From contig NZ_JABFAM010000003.1 of assembly GCF_013623775.1 (NCBI RefSeq), positions 248,001 to 312,000 of the forward strand: a DNA stretch of 64,000 nt, given 5' to 3'. The position numbers were made by a program, and so were the translations under genes. This DNA is from Rufibacter sp. XAAS-G3-1 (lineage in GTDB: Bacteria; Bacteroidota; Bacteroidia; Cytophagales; Hymenobacteraceae). Positions 8,567 through 17,158 of the stretch are shown piece by piece (position 1 is the stretch's first letter; each line of letters begins with the position of its first letter). The notes beneath the pieces are model-generated. The model saw only the letters and a list, made by a program, of their open reading frames with translations, was not told the DNA's origin and did no database searches.

Positions 8567-9095
8567 AGGTGAAGGTGATGGTGAAGCCGAAGCCAAATAA
8601 CAAAATCAGGGAAGAGAATCAAAACAGGCTAATTCCCTAATTCACGTAAAGTAACCCCCCTTCCATTCTTTATTGGCGTGCAGTGCTCATCCCTCCCGTT
8701 TTCAGGCTACTTTTCTGAAAACAGGCTCTAAACCTCAGTTAACGTGGTTCATTCTGCTCTAAGGGAACGCATAGCCCTGCCCTCTTTGTTGGGGAGTTTA
8801 AGCTGTTTTTGGGCTATTTTCAACAAAATAAGCCTGAAACAGAATGTGGATAACATAGGCAAACGTACCTGCCTATTCAGATTAAGTTATTATATTTGTT
8901 AATTAGGCTCTCAGTATTTGCCGAAGCCAAACGGCTGAAAGCCCATCATCCCCATACACCTCGTCTTCTAAGTCATTTATTTTCAAGAGGATAAAATCAC
9001 CAGTAGTTGAACGGGAGATGGAGCTTGGCTTTTACGGCGGCAATAGGAGCTATTTTTTTGAAAACAAGAATTATCTATATAAAGGAAATTGACCT
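8567..9095. other. intergenic region upstream of ricT
   Basis: About 530 bases without a gene. It contains two members of the GTTTT/AAAAC hairpin family (8697-8736 and 8802-8848) and a TATATTTG sequence at 8891-8898 that matches the Bacteroidota -7 box, possibly the promoter of ricT with a leader of about 190 bases. Confidence 0.5.
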
Positions 9096-10733
9096 GTGGG
9101 ATGTAGTTCATGTTCTAGTGGCGGCTGCGGCACCAAAACGACTTCTTCGCCTGACGGCACCGAAGTTGTAGCGGGCTGCAAAAGCAACGGCGGTTGCAGC
9201 ACGGGAGGCTGTAACCGATTAAATGTATTTGATTGGCTCTCAGACATGGAAATACCCGTGTCTTTCAAAGAGTTTGACATAGTAGAGATCCGCTTCAAAG
9301 GCGGGCGCAAAGAGTTTTTCCGGAACATCAACCACCTGCCGCTCATCACCGGCGACGCCGTGGTGGTAGACGTGCCCAACGGGCACCACATTGGCCATGT
9401 GTCTCTGAAGGGCGAGCTGGTGCGGTTGCAGATGAACAAGAAAAAGGTTCAGAACAACGACGAGCTCCGGAGCATCTACCGCGTGGCCACCGAGAAAGAC
9501 ATGGAGAAGTTCAACCTCGCCCGCGAGCAGGAACCCACCACCATGTACCGCGCCCGTGCCATTGTGCAGGAACTCAAGCTCAAAATGAAGCTCTCAGACG
9601 TAGAGTACCAAGCCGATAAAACCAAAGCCACCTTCTTCTACTCCGCCGATGACCGCGTGGATTTCAGGGAACTGATCAAGAAACTGGCTGAGGAATTCAA
9701 GGTACGGATTGAGATGCGCCAAATCAGCCTGCGGCACGAAGCCGGACGTTTGGGCGGCATTGGATCTTGCGGCCGTGAACTGTGCTGCTCTACCTGGCTC
9801 ACCGATTTTAGGAGCGTCTCTACCACGGCGGCGCGTTACCAGAACCTATCTCTGAACCCCAGCAAGCTGTCTGGCCAGTGCGGGCGCCTCAAGTGCTGCC
9901 TCAACTATGAGCTGGAAACGTACATGGATGCCCTCAAAGACATCCCGAACGTAAACCGCCCGCTCCAAACCAAAGCCGGAGACGCCTTTCTGCAGAAGAC
10001 CGACATCTTCCGCCGCATCATGTGGTTCGGGTACCGGGGCGACAGCAACTGGTTCCCGGTCACCGTGGAGCGGGTGCACGAGGTTCTGAAAATGAACGCC
10101 GCCGGCGAAATGCCGGAGAACCTGGCCGAGGAAGTGAAAAAGCAGCAGCCCGAAGTGGTGGACTTTGTGGAAGCCCTGGAAGGCAACCTAGACCGTCTGG
10201 ACGAGCAATACAAAGCCAAGAAAAAACGCAACAAGAAGAAGAATAAAAACGGAGGCACCGCCACCGCTGCCTCGGAAGTGTTGGCCCAAGCAGCCCCCAC
10301 CCCAGAAGTGCGCCGTGACCGTCCTTCGGGCCGGCCGGTTCCCGCAGAACCAAGGCCACGCCCTGAGCGCGGTAGCGACAGACCGGCAACCTCTGAAAGC
10401 AGACCGCCAAGGCCTGAGCGCGAACCCCAGGGGAAAGGCCAGCAGCCGCAAGGCAAGCCCCGCCCAGAGCGTGACCAGAACCAGCAGAACCGCCCGCCCA
10501 GAGAGAACCGGCCACCCCGGCCAGAGCGTCTGCCAGGGCAGCGACCGCCGCAAAACAGGCCACAACCGGCAGCACCGCAGGCCGCAACTCCCGGCGCAGT
10601 AGCAGCACCGGAAAGACCAGAAGCCCCGCCACGGCCCGAAGGAGAGCAACGCAGCCGCCGGAACCGCAACCGGAACCACAGAAACCGCCGCCCCGGTAGC
10701 CCGGAAGGCGCACCACCACAAGCAGAAGCGTAA
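9096..10733 (+). CDS. ricT: PSP1/RicT family protein with long basic proline-rich tail
   Basis: 545 residues. The N-terminus is Cys-rich (MGCSSCSSGGCG and further Cys pairs), then a PSP1 domain (about 110-270) with RLGGIGSCGRELCCSTWL and SGQCGRLKCCLNYE, the cysteine signature of RicT/YaaT. RicT with RicA and RicF forms a complex linked to RNase Y in Bacillus; in Bacteroidota its role is less clear. From about residue 375 the tail is low complexity, with many PRPER and NRPPR segments and RRNRNRN near the end, suggesting RNA binding. The start is GTG 9096, which gives the usual MGC opening. The stop overlaps the gldH start (TAATG). Confidence 0.88.
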   Translation: MGCSSCSSGGCGTKTTSSPDGTEVVAGCKSNGGCSTGGCNRLNVFDWLSDMEIPVSFKEFDIVEIRFKGGRKEFFRNINHLPLITGDAVVVDVPNGHHIGHVSLKGELVRLQMNKKKVQNNDELRSIYRVATEKDMEKFNLAREQEPTTMYRARAIVQELKLKMKLSDVEYQADKTKATFFYSADDRVDFRELIKKLAEEFKVRIEMRQISLRHEAGRLGGIGSCGRELCCSTWLTDFRSVSTTAARYQNLSLNPSKLSGQCGRLKCCLNYELETYMDALKDIPNVNRPLQTKAGDAFLQKTDIFRRIMWFGYRGDSNWFPVTVERVHEVLKMNAAGEMPENLAEEVKKQQPEVVDFVEALEGNLDRLDEQYKAKKKRNKKKNKNGGTATAASEVLAQAAPTPEVRRDRPSGRPVPAEPRPRPERGSDRPATSESRPPRPEREPQGKGQQPQGKPRPERDQNQQNRPPRENRPPRPERLPGQRPPQNRPQPAAPQAATPGAVAAPERPEAPPRPEGEQRSRRNRNRNHRNRRPGSPEGAPPQAEA

Positions 10734-11215
10734 TGGGAAAGTCTTTTCGTCTTTGCCTGATTTTGTTATGCGTGGGTCTGTTGCTGGGCAGCTGTGACGC
10801 GAACCGCGTGTTTGAGGAAAACCAGGACATTCCAGACAACCAGTGGCCAGTGGCGTTGGCCCCCGTGTTTGAGTTTGAGATCACAGATACCACGCAGCGG
10901 TACAACGTGTTTTTCAACGTGCGTAACGCGCTGCATTACCCGTTCTACAATCTGTACCTGCGGCACTTTCTGGTAGGCCCAGACGGAAAGCAGATCAGCT
11001 CCATGCTGCACGAGATGTTCCTGATGGATCCTAAAACGGGTGAGCCCAAAGGTAGCGGCGCCGGTGATATCTTTGACCACCGGTTCAGGGGACTCAAGAA
11101 CGTGCGTTTCCCCCAGGCCGGGAAATACCAGCTTAAACTAAACCAATACATGCGCCAAGACCCCTTACCGGGCATTATGGCGGTAGGCATACGGGTAGAA
11201 AAGGCAGTTCCTTAA
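10733..11215 (+). CDS. gldH: gliding motility lipoprotein GldH
   Basis: 160 residues with a lipoprotein signal (LLLGSCD, Cys21). The body matches GldH: an N-terminal part with DIPDNQWPVALAPVFEFEI, a central YPFYNLYLRHFL, and the end GKYQLKLNQYMRQDPLPGIM. GldH is needed for gliding in Flavobacterium johnsoniae and is widely kept in Bacteroidota, including non-gliders. It overlaps the ricT stop by one base; ricT-gldH adjacency is common in the phylum as far as I recall. A terminator hairpin follows within 25 bases. Confidence 0.9.
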   Translation: MGKSFRLCLILLCVGLLLGSCDANRVFEENQDIPDNQWPVALAPVFEFEITDTTQRYNVFFNVRNALHYPFYNLYLRHFLVGPDGKQISSMLHEMFLMDPKTGEPKGSGAGDIFDHRFRGLKNVRFPQAGKYQLKLNQYMRQDPLPGIMAVGIRVEKAVP

Positions 11216-11237
11216 GCCCAGCCAGCGTTAAATCCTG

Positions 11238-11290
11238 AAAGTCGTTTCTGGCCTGATTTTGGCAAATCAAGCTGGAAACGACTTTTTTTT
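11238..11290 (+). terminator. intrinsic terminator of ricT-gldH (hairpin-family member)
   Basis: AAAGTCGTTTC and GAAACGACTTT form the outer stem, CTGATTT and AAATCA the inner one, followed by T8. It matches the GTTTT/AAAAC family layout, and it is the copy with the clearest T tract, so at least some family members can end transcription. Confidence 0.8.
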
Positions 11291-11385
11291 GGCGGTAATT
11301 GTTTAGAGCCTTCTACCCGTATTTCTACTTAGGCAACTCTATTCCCCAAAAACAGTATGTGAACGAACCTAACTTTTACTGACCT

Positions 11386-12489
11386 ATGAAACTCGCCCTT
11401 GAGCTGCTTGGCTGCTTTTTTATTTTGGCTTCGCTGCTAACGCTGGTAAAAAGCACCAATTGGTGGATAAGAATACTGGATTTTCCACGGGTGCAGGTGG
11501 CTTTGCTGGGTACGCTGGTGTTGGGGGGCTATGGTTACCTGTTCGGGTACGAGTTGCTTACCCAGAAGATTTTTGCGGGTTTGCTGGTACTGGCCATTGT
11601 CAATGAGTTGGTGCACGTTCACAAATTCACTCCCTTTGTGCGGGTGCAGGCGCTAAGATCCAGGATCAAGGCTCCCAAGAACTCCTTCGGGATCATGATT
11701 TCCAACGTACGCATGTCCAACACCAATTATGACCGCTTCCTGAAAGTGGTAAAGGAGAACGACCCAGACCTGCTGCTCATCAATGAACCCAACCAGCGCT
11801 GGGCAGACGCCATCTCTGAACTGGATGACCGCTATCCTTACTGCATCAAAGAACCGCTGGAGAACACCTATGGCATGATGCTGTACAGCAAGTTCAAGCT
11901 CATAGACTCAGAGGTCAGGTATTTGGTGGAAGAAGGAATTCCCTCCTTTTATACCTTGATTGAGTTGCCAAGCGGCAAAAAGTTTGATCTCTTTACCGTC
12001 CATCCGCAGCCGCCGCACCTGCACAAAGACACAGACACCCGTGAGGCCGAGTTACTCACGGTGGCTAAAATGGCCAAAGACTCGCCGTACGCCAGCATTG
12101 TCATAGGTGACCTGAACGATGTGGCCTGGTCGTACACCACCAACCTGTTCCGGAAACTAAGCGGCCTACTGGATCCGCGTATTGGCCGGGGGTTCTACAA
12201 CACCTACAATGCGTTCGTGCCTTTCTTCCGATACTCCCTGGACCATATCTTCTATGACCCGGCCTTCCGGCTGATCAGGATGAAGCGCCTGCCCTTCTTT
12301 GGCTCAGACCATTTCCCCATGTTCGTCAGGCTGAACTATGAACCCCTGGAAGCTTACGAGCACCACGTTCCGGAACCCAACCAGGAAGAACAGGAAGACG
12401 CCGAAGAACTGCTGAACAACCTGGAGGTGGACATTCCTGCCACCGCCAGTCCCAACACCCTGCAAAAAAAAGCGGACGGGAAAGGATAA
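11386..12489 (+). CDS. membrane-anchored endonuclease/exonuclease/phosphatase family protein
   Basis: 367 residues. Three hydrophobic segments (about 1-20, 35-50 and 60-75) precede an EEP domain (about 100-330): SNVRMSNTNYDRF, the metal-binding LLINEPNQRW, HPQPPH, VIGDLNDVAWS and SDHFPMFVRL. These match the catalytic Asn, Glu, His, Asp-Asn and His of the fold. Such proteins in Bacteroidota are annotated as EEP hydrolases of unknown substrate; a phosphodiesterase at the membrane is the safest statement. The C-terminal 45 residues are acidic and low complexity. It stands alone; the next 1.35 kb has no gene. Confidence 0.88.
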   Translation: MKLALELLGCFFILASLLTLVKSTNWWIRILDFPRVQVALLGTLVLGGYGYLFGYELLTQKIFAGLLVLAIVNELVHVHKFTPFVRVQALRSRIKAPKNSFGIMISNVRMSNTNYDRFLKVVKENDPDLLLINEPNQRWADAISELDDRYPYCIKEPLENTYGMMLYSKFKLIDSEVRYLVEEGIPSFYTLIELPSGKKFDLFTVHPQPPHLHKDTDTREAELLTVAKMAKDSPYASIVIGDLNDVAWSYTTNLFRKLSGLLDPRIGRGFYNTYNAFVPFFRYSLDHIFYDPAFRLIRMKRLPFFGSDHFPMFVRLNYEPLEAYEHHVPEPNQEEQEDAEELLNNLEVDIPATASPNTLQKKADGKG

Positions 12490-12627
12490 CAGTATAAAAT
12501 CCTGGCAGCCCTTCCGGGTATTCTTGAGGCGAGAAGTGAGGTAAACTCAGTAGCTATTGTCTTTGTGCCAGCCTTATTCCTTTCCTTAGAATAACCCCCG
12601 ATTTATGGGTTTATGGGCTCCTTTTGG

Positions 12628-12662
12628 CATAAGTAGCAGTAACCGCTCACGGCCACGGGGCC
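12628..12662 (-). repeat. GC-rich repeat core, copy D (reverse strand)
   Basis: In reverse complement it reads GGCTGGGCCCCGTGGCCGTG followed by AGCGGTTACTGCTA, matching the core at 7478-7503, 45231-45260 and 49946-49982. The flanks do not match the long copies. Confidence 0.6.
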
Positions 12663-13123
12663 CAGCCTTCCGGCTGAGATAAGTGCGTTAAGATAAGGCT
12701 ATTACTGCTTGAGACAGCGCCCCCCCCTCGGAGGCTAATCTTGTAGGGAAAAAGAACGGTTATTTATTTCCAAAAGATTCCAGAGAATCAAACCGCTCTT
12801 TCGGAGTTCCACTCCGGAAGCCTATTGCCGGGGAGTTCCACTCCCCTTCTTTTACCCGTGGCTCCCGGCGGAGTGGAATTCCGCAGCAGGCAGGTTCAGG
12901 AGTAGAACTCCCGAACAGCAGGGAAATATTTTTCTCTACAAGATTAGCCTTTGCCCAGGAGGGGAGCTTCCCCAACTTACTGCTTTTGGCAGGCTAGGGC
13001 GCAGATTTACTTCCGTGACGCATATAACTGCCGTTATGCAGGAGCTTCACCCCTACCTCTCTCACAGAGGAGGCCGCTGATGCGTTTAGAGGTTGTTTTG
13101 CGAAAAACGAGCCCAAAACGGAG

Positions 13124-13156
13124 AAACCTGTGAGGTCTTGGAGACCTCACAGGTTT
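13124..13156. repeat. CCTCACAGGTTT palindromic repeat
   Basis: A perfect 15-base stem with a TGG loop. A close relative is at 56066-56098. Hairpins of this kind are frequent in many Cytophagales genomes, to my knowledge. Confidence 0.75.
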
Positions 13157-13208
13157 AGCATGAACTGGCATGAGACAGCCGTCCTGTGCCTAAGAACCAT
13201 ACTGTTGT

Positions 13209-13242
13209 GGTGCGTAGAGTTAGCGCCAGCGCTCTACGCACC
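13209..13242. repeat. GTGCGTAG hairpin
   Basis: The 11-base arms GGTGCGTAGAG and CTCTACGCACC enclose a 12-base loop. It shares GTGCGTAG with the longer perfect hairpin at 49682-49720. Confidence 0.6.
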
Positions 13243-13280
13243 CCTGGACAGCCAATCTCCTGATTGGCGAGCCATCGGCA

Positions 13281-13420
13281 CAGACACTCGCAGGTCTAAA
13301 GACGCGACAAGGTCTTTTGGAGCAGGCGGTAGTACAGGGAGGGGGAGCCAATAAAAACTGGCGCGAGTCTCCAGACGCACCAGGAGCTACCAGCACGTTT
13401 GCGTAACATCAGGCACATAA
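13281..13420 (+). repeat. ~140 bp repeat, copy 1
   Basis: Shared with 38373-38527: GACACTC, TCTAAAGAC, CAAGGTCTTT, TGGAGCAGGCGGTA, GAGCCAATAAAAA, CTGGCGCGAG and CTCCAGAC in the same order. The second copy has an extra palindromic block. No coding frame is kept between copies. Confidence 0.7.
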
Positions 13421-13827
13421 CTTTGCAAGTCACAGATTTACTTTCGTGCCAGAGGAGATCTGCTGCTATTTTCCCTTTGGATAAGCCCCAAAGAGAGCCC
13501 CTCCCGCTAAAGCACTGCCGCCACTTCAACTCCAATGCGTACCTGTTATCTAGCAATGGCATAAAACCACTTTCTAGTTTTTACCTCTTTTTCAAAAATC
13601 AGGCAGAAAAGACAAGGGCAAAAATTAAATTCACAATTAACCCCTCCAACCTGACATAAATTTTAAGGCTATTCTCTTATATATTCTTTCTGGATTAAAA
13701 AATCGCAATGCGGGAGTTAACCATGCAAACACCGGTTCGTATAGTATAAACACTTTCCTCAGAAGTGGGTACAACGCCTGTTTCTAAGGCAAGCTTTCCA
13801 AACTCACTATTTCATAAACCTAAAACA

Positions 13828-13834
13828 AAGGAGA
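13828..13834 (+). promoter_or_regulatory. strong Shine-Dalgarno site of the Gly-rich gene
   Basis: AAAGGAG, 7 bases before the ATG. It is like the sites before the genes at 2588 and 3755 and unlike most genes in the window. Confidence 0.7.
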
Positions 13835-13841
13835 TTCAACC

Positions 13842-15884
13842 ATGGAAGACAATCAAAAAGGGCAGCAAAACGATAATAAAGGCTCCTCTACTACTGGATC
13901 AGGCAGCGGTGGCATGGGTGCAAACGCTTCAACCTCCTCTTCATCTGATGCGATGGGCAAAAGCTCAACCTCAGATGCCTCTCTTGGATCTTCGGGCGCC
14001 CAAGGCAGCTCTGGCTCATCTTCTGGTATGACGGGGCAAAGTGGTTCAGGAGCCAGTGGCTCCAGCGATTCTTCCAATACTTCCGGAACCGGAACCTCTT
14101 CATCTGAGTCCAAAACGACAGCGGGTAGGAAAGGCGCCGGAAGCAAAACTTCTTCCACTTCCTCTACTCCAAAAGCCGGCTCTAAAGCAGGTTCTTCTAC
14201 TTCTGCCAAGGCTTCGGGAGATAAATCAGGCACCGGTAAATCATCTGGCAAATCTGCCTCGGCTTCTACCTCAGATAACAACACAACCGGCGGCTCAGCG
14301 GCCTCCATGGGAAGCGGCATGGGCTACGGCGGCTCACAAGGTGGCGAAACCGGCAACCAGGGCAGTTCTTCCATGAGCGGCATTAGTGGTGGCGGTAACT
14401 TCAACGGTGAACAAGGCGGCTACGGCGCACAAGGCGGCGGCGGAGCTGGAGGTGCTGGCAACGGCTACCAGGGAGGAGGCAATAACGGCAGCTTCGGCGG
14501 CGGAAACTCCTGGAACAACCATGATGACCAACACAACCGTTACGGCGGACAAGGTGGCGGCAACTACGGCAACCAAGGTGGTTCCAACTACGGACAAGGC
14601 GGTTACGGCGGCAACAGCAACCAAGGTAGCTCCAACTATGGTATGGGCGGCTATGGTGGCCATACCGGTCACTCACAAGGCGGTCAAGGTGGTTACGGCG
14701 GCGGTTCTGGCATGGGCAGCAACCCGTATGGCATGAGTTCACAAGGCGGCTACGCCGGAAATTCTTCGCGCTCAGAATCTGACCGCGGCGGTTATTCAAA
14801 CTACGGTGGCTCTGGCTATTACGGAAACCAAATGGGCTACGGCACTGAGAGCGGCTACGGCATGCACGGCGGCGGCCAAGGCAGCGGCCACGGTGGATAT
14901 AGCCAAGGCTACAGCAACCAGCAAGGCGGCTCTTACGGTTCTATGGGCTCCAGAGGTGGTTCTTACAGCGAAGAATACGGTTCACGTGGCGGCTCACGCG
15001 GTGGTCAGGGCTACGATGGCAATTCTGACTATGACGGTGGCTACAGCCAGGGCGGAAACGCGTACAGCACCCAATACGGTGGCGGCGGTTCTGGCCGGGG
15101 CGGCAGCAATTACGGTTCACATGACATGGGCTCAAGAGGCGGCTACGGCGGTTCTATGGGCAATGACAGGGGCTCCCGCGGTGGTTACGGCTCCTCCCAG
15201 GGCGGAAACCAGGATTGGCAAGGCGGTGGCGGCTCACAGGGCGGCCGAGGCAACGATAGCAGCGGCTACGGCTCTATGAGCGGTGGCGGTGGCCAAGGTG
15301 GTTACAGCACCCACAATGCCCAGGGCGGCGACTTTGGTTCCCGTTCTTCGCAGGGAGGCGGCAACCGTTCCCAGGGCGGCTACGGTTCTATGGGCGGTGG
15401 CAACTACGGCGGTTCTTCTGACGGAGCCAGCCAGGGATCACAAGGCGGCAACTATGGCCAAGGCGGTCATGGCGGTGGCAGCTTTGGCGGTTCCAACTAC
15501 GGCAACCTGGGCAATGACATGGGCTCGCGCGGTGGATATGGTTCCTCCGGTACCGGTTCCAGAAATGGCGGCCAGGAGCACGGCCACGGCGGTGCCTCTA
15601 CCGGCGGCGGTTACGGCGACCAGAGCCGTGACTACGGCATGGGCGGCTACGGCCAAGGGGGCAGCAGCTACGGCAGCTCCAGCGGTTACGGTGCCTCTTC
15701 TTCTGGTATGGGCTCTCGCGGCGGCTATGGTGACACGCAAGGCAGACAATCCAGCTATGGCGGCGGCGGCTCTGGCTACGAGAATCGCTCCAGATACGGA
15801 AACTCCAATGACCATGATGATTCTGAGGATAACAACCGTGACGGACGTTCTTCCCGTGGTGGTTCTTCCAGAGATGACCGTTAG
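13842..15884 (+). CDS. Gly/Ser/Tyr-rich low-complexity (prion-like) protein
   Basis: 680 residues with almost no ordinary globular sequence. Residues 1-145 are Ser/Thr/Gly/Lys-rich; residues 150-645 are irregular repeats of GGYG, QGGYG, SRGG, MGSRGGYG and NYG; the end is charged (DHDDSEDNNRDGRSSRGG, then SSRDDR). There is no signal peptide and no membrane segment, so it is probably cytoplasmic. Cys is absent and Trp nearly so; spaced Tyr and Arg-Gly-Gly motifs recall FUS-type domains that phase-separate, but that is analogy only. AAAGGAG lies 7 bases before ATG 13842. It ends at a long terminator hairpin and stands alone. The strong RBS and dedicated terminator suggest high expression. The function is unknown. 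Confidence 0.85.
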   Translation: MEDNQKGQQNDNKGSSTTGSGSGGMGANASTSSSSDAMGKSSTSDASLGSSGAQGSSGSSSGMTGQSGSGASGSSDSSNTSGTGTSSSESKTTAGRKGAGSKTSSTSSTPKAGSKAGSSTSAKASGDKSGTGKSSGKSASASTSDNNTTGGSAASMGSGMGYGGSQGGETGNQGSSSMSGISGGGNFNGEQGGYGAQGGGGAGGAGNGYQGGGNNGSFGGGNSWNNHDDQHNRYGGQGGGNYGNQGGSNYGQGGYGGNSNQGSSNYGMGGYGGHTGHSQGGQGGYGGGSGMGSNPYGMSSQGGYAGNSSRSESDRGGYSNYGGSGYYGNQMGYGTESGYGMHGGGQGSGHGGYSQGYSNQQGGSYGSMGSRGGSYSEEYGSRGGSRGGQGYDGNSDYDGGYSQGGNAYSTQYGGGGSGRGGSNYGSHDMGSRGGYGGSMGNDRGSRGGYGSSQGGNQDWQGGGGSQGGRGNDSSGYGSMSGGGGQGGYSTHNAQGGDFGSRSSQGGGNRSQGGYGSMGGGNYGGSSDGASQGSQGGNYGQGGHGGGSFGGSNYGNLGNDMGSRGGYGSSGTGSRNGGQEHGHGGASTGGGYGDQSRDYGMGGYGQGGSSYGSSSGYGASSSGMGSRGGYGDTQGRQSSYGGGGSGYENRSRYGNSNDHDDSEDNNRDGRSSRGGSSRDDR

Positions 15885-15895
15885 TAGGTTCTAGC

Positions 15896-15955
15896 CTATA
15901 CCTTACAACAAAAAGCCCCGCTGAAACTAGCGGGGCTTTTTGTTGTAAGGTATAG
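15896..15955. terminator. long bidirectional terminator hairpin
   Basis: A perfect 27-base stem (15896-15922 and 15929-15955) with a GAAACT loop; the GC core AGCCCCGCT is flanked by A5/T5 tracts. It lies between the convergent Gly-rich and NmrA-like genes. Confidence 0.9.
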
Positions 15956-16012
15956 CAGTTGTACGAAGCTAAGTACGCGGAAAAATTAGTTTGACATACT
16001 TTATTTGATACG

Positions 16013-16882
16013 TTAGAAGCAATCCCGGTAAGTGACCGCAAATTCCTCAAACGTGTAAGGCGGGCGGCCTATGATCTGCTGCACGTCGCTGGTCACGCCA
16101 GAGGCGTAGCCGGCGCGGGAAATGGCGTTCAGTTCCAGTAGGCTTTCGGTCATCCAGTCTGGTAAGTTTTGCTGTTGCATGGCGGCGCGGGCGGCTTCTT
16201 CCGGTACATCTAGGTATTCAATGGGGCGGCCGGTGGCGCTGGAGAAAACCTCGGCTATCTCGTAGCCAGAAAGGGCCTGGGGGCCGGTGAGGGTGTAAGC
16301 CATTTGCGTGTGTTCATCGGGGTGCAGTAAGATTTGGGCGGCTACGTCTCCTATATCCCTGACGTCAATGTAAGAGACCCGGCCATTCCCCATGGGCAGA
16401 TAGAAAGCGTTTTCAGCTTTTATACTGGGCGCGTACTGGTGCACGAAATTCTGCATGAAAGAGCCGGGCCGCAGCAGCGTATAATTCAGTCCAGAGCTCT
16501 TCAGGTAATCTTCGGCTTGGCGGTGCCACTGCCCCAGTTGGATGCCCGGCTCCACCTCCGCCCCGCTGGCCGAAAGGCGTACCACATGCCGTACCCCGGC
16601 GGCCTGGGCGGCATCGGTCAGTTTTTGGGCCATTTCCACCTGATCGGCAGTAAAAGGGGTAATCAGGAAAGCAGTGTTCACCCCGGTGAAAGCCACCGCC
16701 AAACTCTCTGGCCGCTCAAAGTTGATTTCCACCAGTTCTACCCCGGGCAGGCGCTTGAGGTTATCTCCTTTGATGAGGGAGCGTACTCCAGCCCGCACAT
16801 CAGCCCCCAACGCCGAAAGTGCTTTTACGGTGGCAGAACCAACGGTGCCGGTCGCGCCGGTTACCAAGATGATAGTAGACAT
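16013..16882 (-). CDS. NmrA-like NAD(P)-binding oxidoreductase
   Basis: 289 residues. The N-terminal Rossmann motif is ILVTGATGTVGSATVKAL, followed by a strand ending in VRAGVRS, where the Arg residues favour NADP(H). LSASGAEVEPGIQLGQWHRQ and LLRPGSFMQNF are typical of the NmrA/QorB/azoreductase-like branch of atypical short-chain reductases, which often lack the catalytic Tyr-x-x-x-Lys. The role is either redox sensing or quinone reduction; the sequence does not decide. It is convergent with the Gly-rich gene across the terminator at 15896-15955. Confidence 0.88.
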   Translation of the reverse strand: MSTIILVTGATGTVGSATVKALSALGADVRAGVRSLIKGDNLKRLPGVELVEINFERPESLAVAFTGVNTAFLITPFTADQVEMAQKLTDAAQAAGVRHVVRLSASGAEVEPGIQLGQWHRQAEDYLKSSGLNYTLLRPGSFMQNFVHQYAPSIKAENAFYLPMGNGRVSYIDVRDIGDVAAQILLHPDEHTQMAYTLTGPQALSGYEIAEVFSSATGRPIEYLDVPEEAARAAMQQQNLPDWMTESLLELNAISRAGYASGVTSDVQQIIGRPPYTFEEFAVTYRDCF

Positions 16883-17116
16883 ATTGCTGAGGTTGAAGGT
16901 TTGGTCTGAAGGATGCTTCCCTCCTGATGTATTCCCTTCAAACGGAAAAAAGACCGGAGCGTTTTCCGGCTGTTTTGGAAAAAACAGACCAGATACAGAA
17001 AACCGCTTCCGGGCTGGTCAGCGGGTTCAAGTTACCTACCAAACCTTCTCGCCAGCGGGAAGGCCTGGTACTTTTTATTACCGAGTTTTCAAGTGGAAAG
17101 AACAGGGAGCCCACTT

Positions 17117-17158
17117 GCCGTTTTGCGCCTGTTTTCCTGAAAACAGGCGCAAAACGGC
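17117..17158. repeat. stop-codon hairpin repeat, perfect copy
   Basis: A perfect 20-base stem (17117-17136 and 17139-17158) with a 2-base loop. In the sense of the lipoprotein gene it begins within its stop codon. Core GTTTTGCGCCTGTTTTC with its complement. Confidence 0.85.

Larger units (their letters stand above)
12490..13841. other. 1.35 kb gene-free, repeat-rich region
   Basis: No convincing gene on either strand. It holds a reverse-strand copy of the GC-rich repeat core near 12628-12660, short direct repeats of GAGTTCCACTCC around 12803-12845, a CCTCACAGGTTT hairpin (13124-13156), a GTGCGTAG hairpin (13209-13242), one copy of the ~140 bp repeat (13281-13420), and an A/T-rich tail (13560-13800) that should contain the promoter of the Gly-rich protein gene. 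Confidence 0.7.

Noticed and set aside
8108-8572. 154-codon plus-strand ORF over the second GNAT gene
   Set aside because: The minus-strand frame has two clear GNAT motifs; the plus frame has none.
10060-10917. Long antisense ORFs over the ricT tail
   Set aside because: They result from the high GC, low-complexity coding sequence of ricT and read as Gly/Arg/Cys-rich nonsense.
13853-14320. Antisense ORF of 155 acidic residues within the Gly-rich gene
   Set aside because: It and several other long frames there are mirrors of the GGN/TCN-rich codons of the real gene; they have no start context or family match.
14300-15800. Repetitive DNA in the Gly-rich gene considered as CRISPR or tandem array
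   Set aside because: Unit length is irregular, there are no unique spacers, and the frame is open throughout; it is coding low complexity.
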